The notes beneath the pieces were generated by a model. The model worked only from the letters and a program-made list of their open reading frames with translations. It was not told where the DNA came from and did not search any database. This document shows, one piece after another, positions 1 to 5,508 of a stretch of DNA of 8,843 nt. Source of the stretch: Hyphomicrobiales bacterium. GTDB lineage: Bacteria > Pseudomonadota > Alphaproteobacteria > Rhizobiales > Beijerinckiaceae. Position 1 is the stretch's first letter. Each line of letters opens with the position of its first letter. The translations under genes were made by a program, and so were the position numbers. Location: the NCBI GenBank assembly GCA_028290595.1, contig JAQGJO010000423.1:1-8843 (forward strand), written 5' to 3'.

Positions 1-145
1 CGCCGGATTTTTCGACCTGCTCGCGCAGGACCAGCATGGCCTCGCGGCCCTTCAGGACATCCTGCCGATATTCCTCGCTCTCGGCGGGGCGCGTAAACAG
101 TTGAAGGTGCGAGTGCGGGGCTGCCGCTGCTCCGACAAAGGCCAT
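1..145 (-). CDS. N-terminal fragment of an unidentified protein, possibly LigB-like extradiol dioxygenase
   Basis: A reading frame starts with ATG at 145 on the minus strand and runs off the left edge, so only 48 codons are visible (start MAFVGAAAAPHSHLQLFTRP). The start is well supported by an AAGGAA ribosome binding site seven bases upstream. The fragment has a hydrophobic Gly/Ala-rich N-terminus followed by Ser-His, then a charged helical stretch (REAMLVLREQVEKSG). The SH near the N-terminus followed by an amphipathic helix resembles the opening of class III (LigB-type) extradiol ring-cleavage dioxygenases, where an early His binds iron. That is only a resemblance over a short stretch, and the family is not established. 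If right, it would fit with the neighbouring flavin monooxygenase in aromatic or xenobiotic catabolism. The gene has its own upstream region with a strong palindrome, so it is probably separately regulated. Confidence 0.6.
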   Translation of the reverse strand, partial: MAFVGAAAAPHSHLQLFTRPAESEEYRQDVLKGREAMLVLREQVEKSG

Positions 146-250
146 TTGCTATTTCCTTGCAGATATCGAGAAGACCCGCCGGTTCAGTGTTGGCTGAACA
201 GGTCTCTGCACGCAGTTGAGCAGGCGATAATTGGTCTGGCAAATTGATTT

Positions 251-270
251 ATCCAATCAATTGATCGGAT
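251..270. promoter_or_regulatory. 20-bp near-perfect palindrome, candidate operator
   Basis: The 20 bases read ATCC-A-ATCAATTGAT-C-GGAT. The central ten bases are a perfect palindrome, and only one symmetric pair (255/266) breaks the full 20-bp symmetry. An overlapping inverted repeat, AATTGATT-N5-AATCAATT, spans 242-262. The site is AT-rich in a GC-rich genome and lies 106-125 bases upstream of the minus-strand gene starting at 145. The size and symmetry suit a dimeric repressor of the MarR, TetR or GntR kind. Which protein binds, if any, cannot be told from this window. Confidence 0.45.
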
Positions 271-338
271 TTTACGAACAAAATGCCTCGCTGAGTCGAA
301 ATTTATCAACGAATTCAAACGTATTGGTCAGCGGCTGC

Positions 339-1370
339 TCAAGCGAGCATATCGCGGACGAGCGGGATCACCTTGCTGCCATAGAGCTCGATGCTGCGCA
401 TGAGCTTTTCGTGCGCCAGCGGCCCGGCGCTGTATTTCATGTCGAACCGCGTTATTCCCAGCGCCTTGGCGGTCGCCGCGATCTTGCGTGCGACGGTCTC
501 TGGCGAGCCGACATAGAGAGAGCCTTGGTTGGCCTCGCGGTCGAACTCTCCCCGCCCCATCGGCGGCCAGCCGCGCTCGGCGCCGATGCGATCGCGCATC
601 CGCTTGTACTCGGGCCACAGCTCTTCGCGCGCCTGCTCGTCGGTATCGGCGATATAGCCGGGCGAGTGAACGCCGATCTCGCGCGCGGGCTTGCCGAGTT
701 GCGCAAACGCGCGGTGGTAGAGATCGACGAACGGCTTGAACCGCGCCGGCTCGCCGCCAATAATCGCCAGCATCAGCGGCAGATCATACTGAGCCGCGCG
801 GACTACGGATTCAGGACTGCCGCCGACGCCGATCCAAGTCTTCAGCGAGCCGGTCTCGATGGGCGGAAACACGCGCTGGTTGGTGAGCGGCGGGCGCACG
901 GTGCCGCGCCATGTCACCGGCTCCGGCTTGATGAGAGCGGCGAACAGATCGAGTTTTTCCGTAAACAGCTTCTCGTACTGACTGAGTTCGTAGCCGAACA
1001 ATGGAAACGACTCGGTGAACGAGCCACGGCCGAGAATGACCTCCGCCCTCCCGTTGGCTACCGCATCGAGGGTAGCAAATCTTTGAAACACGCGCACCGG
1101 CTCATCCGAGCTCAACACGGTGACGGCCGTGCCGAGCCTGATGCGCTTTGTGCGCCCGGCGATCGCGGCGAGCACGACTTCCGGCGCGGATACGGCGAAA
1201 TCGGCGCGGTGATGCTCGCCGACGCCGAAGAAATCGACGCCCAGCTCGTCCGCCAGCACCGCCTCGTCGACGACATTGCGGATGACCTGCGCATGAGGCA
1301 GAAGCTCGCCGTTGGCGCCGGTCGTGACGTCGCCAAACGTATCAACTCCGAGTTCAAGGGTCTGAGGCAT
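339..1370 (-). CDS. LLM-class flavin-dependent oxidoreductase (luciferase-like monooxygenase)
   Basis: This 343-residue protein belongs to the bacterial luciferase-like (LLM) superfamily, TIM-barrel enzymes that use reduced FMN (or F420) to oxidise organic substrates in the cytoplasm. The N-terminal strand (LELGVDTFGD), the GVGEHHRADF segment with E52-H53-H54, the strand RIRLGTAVTVLSSDEPVRVFQ at about 77-97 and the LDAVANGRAEVILGRGSF block at about 101-118 are characteristic of the family. So is the late KTWIGVGGSPESVVRAA flavin phosphate-binding region. The C-terminus (GSPETVARKIAATAKALGITRFDMKYSAG) is also typical. The length is normal and the protein most resembles the subgroup typified by Agrobacterium Atu2307 (2I7G-like); that subgroup placement is from memory of the family. 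The start ATG is preceded by a weak AGAGAC motif. No nearby reductase is visible, and the substrate is unknown. Confidence 0.9.
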   Translation of the reverse strand: MPQTLELGVDTFGDVTTGANGELLPHAQVIRNVVDEAVLADELGVDFFGVGEHHRADFAVSAPEVVLAAIAGRTKRIRLGTAVTVLSSDEPVRVFQRFATLDAVANGRAEVILGRGSFTESFPLFGYELSQYEKLFTEKLDLFAALIKPEPVTWRGTVRPPLTNQRVFPPIETGSLKTWIGVGGSPESVVRAAQYDLPLMLAIIGGEPARFKPFVDLYHRAFAQLGKPAREIGVHSPGYIADTDEQAREELWPEYKRMRDRIGAERGWPPMGRGEFDREANQGSLYVGSPETVARKIAATAKALGITRFDMKYSAGPLAHEKLMRSIELYGSKVIPLVRDMLA

Positions 1371-1474
1371 GTAAGTCTCTGTTCACATTGGTCCAAGCGA
1401 TGTCGCTGCCCAGGCGACACGCGGGAATGGCGGGGATTGAATTGTCAGGTGATCAAAGGCGGGCCGACCCTCAT

Positions 1475-1489
1475 ATAGGGGTGGCCTAT
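1475..1489. promoter_or_regulatory. Short overlapping inverted repeats upstream of the flavin monooxygenase gene
   Basis: ATAGG-N5-CCTAT (1475-1489) overlaps a second imperfect repeat with ACCC (1467-1470) mirrored by GGGT (1479-1482). They lie about 100 bases upstream of the monooxygenase start at 1370. They could be an operator or leader hairpin. The arms are short, so chance is a real alternative. Confidence 0.2.
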
Positions 1490-1511
1490 CGAGAATAAAA
1501 TAGGGCGCACA

Positions 1512-1529
1512 GCCGGCTGATCGGCCGGC
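1512..1529 (-). terminator. GC hairpin just past the ialB-family stop codon
   Basis: GCCGGC arms at 1512-1517 and 1524-1529 flank a six-base loop, eight bases beyond the minus-strand stop codon at 1538-1540. Reading on the minus strand, an AT-rich tract (CTATTTTATT) follows after about six more bases. It looks like a weak intrinsic terminator. There is no continuous T-run directly after the stem, so efficiency is doubtful. Confidence 0.35.
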
Positions 1530-1537
1530 GAACGGCG

Positions 1538-2161
1538 TCAGTTATCGAGCTGGGCGATCCGGGCGGTCGCGGCGGCAAAACCTTTGAGCGATATTTTGAA
1601 CACCACCGGCTCATTGTTGGAGAGGCTGAGCGAGGCGATGGTGAGGCTTTGCGACTTGCGCATGCTGTCGAGCGATGCCGCCGGCAAGGTCACGGCCGCG
1701 ATGCAGCCCTGCGACGCGCACACCGAGAATCGCAAGCCCTGACCGAACGTCTTGTCGTCGAGTTTCATGATCGCGCCGGCATCGAGCTTCACGCCCAGCG
1801 GCATGAGGACCGTTCCCTCGGCGCGGCCGTTCCGGGGGGCGTCGAGTTCGATCGCGAAGACGCGGCGCCCGGTCTGGCTGTTGCCTTGCGCCTGCGACAG
1901 GCGGCAGACTTTGCGGCCGTCTGCGAGGCGGCAGTCGACGGTCCAGTCTTCGTAGACTTCATTGATCGCCGAGGCGCCGTTCGGCAGAGTGCTCGCTGCC
2001 GCAGTCGCCGGCTGTCCGCCCGGCATGGTGGCGCGGCGCAATTGCTCCATCGCGGCGGCCGTGTCTTCAGCCGAAGGCTCGGAGACCTGAGCCAGGACGT
2101 TGGTTGTCGCGGCGGAGAGCAGAAGAACAGAGATCAGAATCGAACGTGACGAGCGCAGCAT
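1538..2161 (-). CDS. Invasion-associated locus B (IalB) family periplasmic protein
   Basis: A 207-residue exported protein. Residues 1-24 form a Sec signal peptide: positive residues (MLRSSR), a hydrophobic core (ILISVLLLSAATT) and a likely cut after VLA24. A low-complexity Ala-rich linker follows to about residue 65, then the IalB domain begins with YEDWTVDC at 70-77. Further hallmarks are CRLSQAQ (86-92), GTVLMPLGVKLDAGA (116-130) and RFSVCASQGC (144-153). The four cysteines (77, 86, 148, 153) probably form two disulfides in the periplasm. IalB was named from Bartonella, where it aids erythrocyte invasion. The family is widespread in non-pathogenic rhizobia, usually in multiple copies, and its molecular role is unclear, so no virulence role should be read into it. 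No strong Shine-Dalgarno precedes the ATG, but the signal peptide fixes the start. Confidence 0.88.
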   Translation of the reverse strand: MLRSSRSILISVLLLSAATTNVLAQVSEPSAEDTAAAMEQLRRATMPGGQPATAAASTLPNGASAINEVYEDWTVDCRLADGRKVCRLSQAQGNSQTGRRVFAIELDAPRNGRAEGTVLMPLGVKLDAGAIMKLDDKTFGQGLRFSVCASQGCIAAVTLPAASLDSMRKSQSLTIASLSLSNNEPVVFKISLKGFAAATARIAQLDN

Positions 2162-2173
2162 TATTCAAAGACC

Positions 2174-2201
2174 AAACTTAAAACTCAAACTTAAAACTCA
2201 A
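2174..2201. repeat. 13-bp AT-rich tandem duplication upstream of the ialB-family gene
   Basis: The unit AAACTTAAAACTC occurs twice in perfect tandem (2174-2186 and 2187-2199), followed by AA. It lies 13 bases upstream of the minus-strand start at 2161, between this gene and irr, so it covers most of their 70-bp intergenic spacer. It may carry promoter or UP-like AT-rich elements for the ialB-family gene, or be a recent slippage duplication. Confidence 0.8.
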
Positions 2202-2228
2202 CCCTGGAAACAATGCAGGCGCGCATCA

Positions 2229-2236
2229 ATTCTAAA
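2229..2236 (-). promoter_or_regulatory. ICE half-site-like octamer at the end of irr
   Basis: TTTAGAAT on the minus strand overlaps the irr stop codon, 68 bases upstream of the ialB-family start. It matches one half of the Irr iron control element (TTTAGAA-N3-TTCTAAA) but has no second half. The same octamer recurs on the plus strand at 2871-2878. An eight-base AT-rich match can easily arise by chance. Confidence 0.2.
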
Positions 2237-2714
2237 GTTCAGCAGCTTTCTTGAGACGGATGATGACATCGATGCCGGCGACAATCATGCCCTCGGGCGA
2301 CGCCGGAAGGTTCAATTGCGGCAGCATCGCTTCGGGGATGTCGAAGAGCTCTTCCTTCTCCTCGATGTAATAATGGTAGTGCGGCCCGGTGTTGGTGTCG
2401 TACCAGGCCTTGGAGCCGAACAGTGCGACTTCGCGCAGCAGGCCGCATTCGGTGAACTGATGCAGTGTGTTGTAGACGGTCGCCAGCGACATGTTCATGC
2501 GCGCGGCCGACGCCTCGGCATGGAGCGTTTCGGCTGTCAGATGGCGGTCGCCCTTGCCGAACAACAGCCAGCCGAGAGCCAGGCGCTGGCGCGTCGGCCG
2601 AAGCCCGGCGCGGCGCAGTTTCTCGCCGATCATGCGCGGCACGCAGGCGGCAGCTCCGCGCGCGGTCCTGTCTTCGCCGACTGTTCGCATCCTGTTGAAG
2701 TCGTGCTGCAGCAT
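2232..2714 (-). CDS. irr: Irr-like Fur-family transcriptional regulator
   Basis: A 160-residue Fur-superfamily regulator that most resembles Irr, the heme/iron-responsive regulator of rhizobia. Irr represses heme-biosynthesis and iron-using genes under iron limitation and is degraded or inactivated when heme is available. The winged-helix domain holds the signature GLRPTRQRLALGWLLFGKGD (37-56), HLTAETLHAEA (58-68) and MSLATVYNTLHQFTECGLL (75-93). The dimerisation/metal part holds WYDTNTGPHYHYYIEE (104-119) and ELFDIPE. Two features are unusual: the N-terminal GCPWHD heme motif is replaced by ACVPRM (C24-V25-P26), and the usual His triplet is His112-Tyr113-His114. ATG at 2714 is chosen because AGGTG sits six bases upstream; GTG one codon earlier at 2717 is too close to it. 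The ialB-family gene follows 70 bases downstream. Irr often neighbours fabA/fabB in rhizobia, which is not the case here, so a paralog is possible. Confidence 0.85.
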   Translation of the reverse strand: MLQHDFNRMRTVGEDRTARGAAACVPRMIGEKLRRAGLRPTRQRLALGWLLFGKGDRHLTAETLHAEASAARMNMSLATVYNTLHQFTECGLLREVALFGSKAWYDTNTGPHYHYYIEEKEELFDIPEAMLPQLNLPASPEGMIVAGIDVIIRLKKAAEL

Positions 2715-2734
2715 CACACACCTACACTGACGTT

Positions 2735-2774
2735 GGATCGTTTGCGTCGGGATCGTTTGCGTCGGGATCGTTTG
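2735..2774. repeat. 15-bp tandem repeat immediately upstream of irr
   Basis: The unit GGATCGTTTGCGTCG occurs perfectly at 2735-2749 and 2750-2764, and its first ten bases occur again at 2765-2774, giving about 2.7 copies. The array starts 21 bases upstream of the irr ATG (2714), so it lies in the leader or core promoter of irr. The 15-bp period is about one and a half helical turns, so successive copies face opposite sides of the helix. It may be a multi-copy regulator site or a slippage product. Confidence 0.85.
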
Positions 2775-2786
2775 TCGCTAAACGAT
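2767..2786. promoter_or_regulatory. Inverted repeat ATCGTTT-N6-AAACGAT upstream of irr
   Basis: Perfect seven-base arms (2767-2773 and 2780-2786) flank a six-base spacer. The left arm is part of the third, partial copy of the adjacent 15-bp tandem repeat. So the ATCGTTT heptamer is present three times in one orientation and once inverted, all within 90 bases of the irr start. This layout is typical of operator DNA for a dimeric regulator. The irr product itself or another iron/manganese regulator (such as Fur/Mur) would be a reasonable guess. The sequence is not a canonical Fur or ICE box. Confidence 0.4.
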
Positions 2787-2870
2787 GATCTTTTGTTAGC
2801 AACAGCCCGACGGCCCTGTCCAGCCTCGCAAGGCCAAACTGGGCATGGAGATGAAATAAAATCGTCATAT

Positions 2871-2887
2871 TTTAGAATGCTTAAAGA
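2871..2887. promoter_or_regulatory. ICE-like box in the irr divergent region
   Basis: TTTAGAA-TGC-TTAAAGA matches the first half of the known Irr iron control element (TTTAGAA-N3-TTCTAAA) perfectly and the second half in four of seven positions. The surrounding TTTTAGAATGCTTAAA (2870-2885) is also an imperfect palindrome with 12 of 16 symmetric positions. It lies 157 bases upstream of irr and about 360 bases upstream of the plus-strand operon. It could serve autoregulation, but the degenerate half makes this tentative. Confidence 0.3.
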
Positions 2888-2889
2888 CT

Positions 2890-3244
2890 GAAGGGCATTT
2901 CAGCCGTTGCAGTTTTTAGAGCTTCCAAACTAGGCGCGGTGCGTCGCATTCACGATGCGATATTGATGGCGCTGCCGCGCGATACGCGTCTGCACAAAAT
3001 CTGCATAAAACTCCTCAGATTCTGAGTGCCCGCGGCAAACGCGCTCCCAATGCGGGGCGCATGGATGGCGCATGGCGAACATCCATACCCTTCCGCTTCG
3101 AACATCACGGCTGCCGCGGCGGCTGCTGAATGACGGCTGGTGGCTGGAGGTGCCTGACGCTCGCGTCTGCGACGTCGCCAAATTCCGCCCGAGCCAGTCC
3201 CGCCCGAGCCTGTGCGCTCTTCACTCATCAGAGATGGAAACCTC
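2890..3244. other. Gene-free upstream region of the two-component operon
   Basis: I see no convincing gene in these 355 bases: the short open frames on both strands show no recognisable protein motifs. Visible structure includes an inverted repeat TCGCAT-N5-ATGCGA (2944-2960), a 13-bp palindrome CTCAGATTCTGAG (3014-3026) and two copies of CCGCCCGAGCC spaced by 15 (3185-3195, 3200-3210). It most likely holds the promoter and leader of the operon starting at 3245. No confident -35/-10 pair could be picked out. Confidence 0.5.
3014..3026. promoter_or_regulatory. 13-bp perfect palindrome upstream of the signalling operon
   Basis: CTCAGA-T-TCTGAG is perfectly symmetric about base 3020. It lies just downstream of an AT-rich stretch (GCATAAAACTCC) and about 220 bases upstream of the operon's first start codon. 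It may be an operator or a leader hairpin. No partner is known. Confidence 0.25.
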
Positions 3245-4801
3245 ATGTCGATTTCAACCTCGGCCGATCTCGATACGCCTGCTGCGCAACCGCAGTTCAC
3301 GCGATTAGTCTGCGTCGCCGTCTGCGTGGCCTTGTCCGACTGGCTTTTCCATGGCTGGCGGGTTGGCGTTTCGCTGGCGATCTTTCTCGGCGTACTCGGC
3401 ATCATCGCCGTTGCCAGCAGCCGGATATACGCGCCGCGCAACGTTCAGATCGCCATGGGCATTGTGTTTGCCGCCGTACTCGCCGCGCTGGTCGAGGATG
3501 TCAGCACGTTGTCGGTGATCCTGGGCGTGTTCGGAACGTTATTCTTCATCATCGTCGTGACGGCGCCCGAACCTGCCAGCTGGCGACGGCACCTGCTTGA
3601 CGTCGTCCTTGCGCCGTTTCGCGGTTACTTCCAGATGATCGTCGACATGATCTCCCTTACCGGGCAGGCGCAACGCAAGATCGGGCCATCGCTCGGCATT
3701 GGCTCGCTCATCGGCTGGATCATCCCCTTAAGTTTTTTCGTGATCTTTCTGAGCCTGTTCGCTTCGGCAAATCCGCTGATCGAACGCGCGATCGGGCAGG
3801 TCGACCTTCGTGTTCTCGTCAATTATTTCGACCCGTGGCGCACGGCTTTCTGGATCTTCATGGCCGGCGCCATCTGGGCCTTGATCCGGCGACGCATCAA
3901 GGCCCGTTCCAAACCGGCATCCATGATCGCGCCCGACAGCGCCACCAGCGGCAATGAAAGTGGCTTGGAGAACGCGCTGGAAAGCAAGCCGGCCGACTTC
4001 GATTATCTCTTCGGCGAGAAGGCGATAGCGCGCTCGCTGGTTCTCTTCAACGCGCTCTTCCTGCTGCAGACAGGCCTCGACTTCACCTATCTGTGGGGCG
4101 GCGTGAGCCTGCCCGACGGCATGGGCCATGCGGAATACGCCCATCGCGGCGCCTATCCGCTCATCGTCACGGCACTGCTCGCTGCCGGCTTCGTGCTCGT
4201 CGCCATGCGCCCCAACGGGCCGGCGCAGAAGTCCCGGCTGATCCGTCCGCTCGTCCTGGCGTGGACTGCACAGAATGTCGTGCTGGTTGTCTCGTCCATC
4301 CTGCGGCTCGATCTTTATGTCGCCACGTTCACGCTCACCTACATGCGGCTTGCAGCCTTCATCTGGATGCTGCTGGTGGCGGCGGGCCTGTTGCTGATCT
4401 TTATTCAGATCCTGAAACGCAAATCCAATTCCTGGCTGCTGAGCGCCAATGCCGCGACCCTGGCCCTGGTGCTTTATGGCTGCTGCTTCATCAATCCGCC
4501 ACAGCTCATCGCTTCCTACAACATCGAGCATAGCCGGGAGGTCAACGGAACTGGACCCAAGCTTGATTTGACCTACCTCAGGTGCCTCGGACCGGAAGCC
4601 CTGCCGGCTGTCGAAGCACGCTCAGCCAAAATCGTGGAGTTGCAATCCATCGCCTTTCAGATGAGGCTGAACCTGATGTCGGAAGCCCGCGTGCGCCCGG
4701 ACGAGTGGCGTAGCTGGACTTTTCGGAGATGGCGCCTGCAACGATATTTAGCTAACAATACGCGAGTTCCGACGGATTCGTCGGACGCTAGCGGGCAATA
4801 G
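3245..4801 (+). CDS. DUF4173-type polytopic membrane protein
   Basis: A 518-residue inner-membrane protein with roughly ten hydrophobic spans. The first few lie within residues 20-105, a central pair at about 150-215, and the rest between 265 and 425. A hydrophilic, presumably cytoplasmic loop with acidic and Ser-rich sequence separates the two halves (about 218-260). The C-terminal half carries marks of the DUF4173/DUF4153 group: AHRGAYPLIVTALLAAGF beginning near residue 299, an RLDLYV...YMRLAAFIWM segment, and SYNIEHS at 424-430 followed by a soluble tail. No biochemical function is known for this family. ATG at 3245 is preferred over GTG at 3212 because GGAAA precedes it closely and the extra 11 residues look unlike a conserved N-terminus. 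It is first in a run with an OmpR-type regulator (8 bases downstream) and its kinase, so it may be their target, partner or accessory sensor, as CreD is to CreBC. Confidence 0.82.
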   Translation: MSISTSADLDTPAAQPQFTRLVCVAVCVALSDWLFHGWRVGVSLAIFLGVLGIIAVASSRIYAPRNVQIAMGIVFAAVLAALVEDVSTLSVILGVFGTLFFIIVVTAPEPASWRRHLLDVVLAPFRGYFQMIVDMISLTGQAQRKIGPSLGIGSLIGWIIPLSFFVIFLSLFASANPLIERAIGQVDLRVLVNYFDPWRTAFWIFMAGAIWALIRRRIKARSKPASMIAPDSATSGNESGLENALESKPADFDYLFGEKAIARSLVLFNALFLLQTGLDFTYLWGGVSLPDGMGHAEYAHRGAYPLIVTALLAAGFVLVAMRPNGPAQKSRLIRPLVLAWTAQNVVLVVSSILRLDLYVATFTLTYMRLAAFIWMLLVAAGLLLIFIQILKRKSNSWLLSANAATLALVLYGCCFINPPQLIASYNIEHSREVNGTGPKLDLTYLRCLGPEALPAVEARSAKIVELQSIAFQMRLNLMSEARVRPDEWRSWTFRRWRLQRYLANNTRVPTDSSDASGQ

Positions 4802-4809
4802 GCGCGATC

Positions 4810-5508
4810 GTGGCTCATTCCATCCTTGTCGTAGACGACGACCCGCATATTCTCGATGTCGTGCGCTTCGCGTTTGAAAAAGCCGGAATGTGCATCTGCA
4901 TCGCCCGCGACGGGGCGGAAGCCTTGCGGCAGTTCAATGCGAAGGCGCACGATCTCGTGGTCCTCGACATCGGCATGCCGGAGATGGACGGGCTCGAAGT
5001 CTGCCGGCAGATCCGCAAGTCGTCGGATACGCCGATCTTGTTTCTTTCGGCCCGGGATGAGGAGATCGACCGCATCCTCGGGCTGGAGATCGGCGGCGAC
5101 GATTACGTCACCAAGCCGTTCAGCCCGCGCGAGCTTGTCGCAAGGGTCAACGCGATCCTGCGGCGCGCACGCAGCGCGCCGGCGCCGGAAGCGGCAAAGC
5201 CGATGCGTTGCGGCGGTCTCGTGCTGGAGCCCGGTGCGCGTGCTGTCTGCTTCGACGACAAGCCGGTGTCGCTGACGGCGATCGAATTCGAGATCCTGCG
5301 CACCTTGCTGGCGCGGCCGAGCTTCGTCTTCACCCGCGAGCAGATTCTCGATGCGGCCTATACCGACAATATCCACGTGGCGGATCGCACCATCGACAGC
5401 CATGTGCGCAACATCAGGGCCAAGATGATAGCGGCCGGCAGCGAAACGGTGATCGAAACCGTACACGGGATCGGCTTCCGGCTGGGGCGCTGCGAGGCCC
5501 TGCGTTGA
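4810..5508 (+). CDS. OmpR/PhoB-family response regulator
   Basis: A 232-residue two-component transcription factor. The receiver domain (1 to about 118) has the acidic pair D9-D10(-D11), the phosphoacceptor D53 in VVLDIGMPEMDG, switch residue S80 in ILFLSAR, and K102 in VTKPFSPREL. The C-terminal winged helix (about 128-228) shows LTAIEFEILRTLLARP, FTREQILDAAY, the recognition-helix region HVADRTIDSHVRNIRAKM and the closing GIGFRL. All residues needed for phosphorylation are present. It starts with GTG at 4810, eight bases after the upstream stop. AGG at the previous stop codon (TAGG) may act as ribosome binding site. Its stop overlaps the kinase start, so the two are almost certainly cognate. 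The domain pattern resembles CreB/PhoB-class regulators, but I cannot assign a specific symbol. The target genes are unknown. Confidence 0.95.
   Translation: MAHSILVVDDDPHILDVVRFAFEKAGMCICIARDGAEALRQFNAKAHDLVVLDIGMPEMDGLEVCRQIRKSSDTPILFLSARDEEIDRILGLEIGGDDYVTKPFSPRELVARVNAILRRARSAPAPEAAKPMRCGGLVLEPGARAVCFDDKPVSLTAIEFEILRTLLARPSFVFTREQILDAAYTDNIHVADRTIDSHVRNIRAKMIAAGSETVIETVHGIGFRLGRCEALR

Noticed and set aside
231..1478. A 415-codon open frame on the plus strand opposite the flavin monooxygenase
   Set aside because: It is antisense to a clear LLM-family gene, is rich in Arg/Ala/His as high-GC shadow frames are, and shows no recognisable domain.
2100..2891. A 263-codon plus-strand open frame across irr and its upstream repeats
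   Set aside because: It is antisense to irr. The 15-bp tandem repeat simply keeps the frame open because its unit is a multiple of three.
2950..3441. A 163-codon minus-strand open frame in the gap before the signalling operon
   Set aside because: It overlaps the start of the DUF4173 gene, is low-complexity (Ala and Arg runs), and has no plausible family.
3728..4531. A 267-codon open frame on the minus strand opposite the DUF4173 gene
   Set aside because: It is the antisense shadow of membrane-protein codons, giving a charged composition without any domain.
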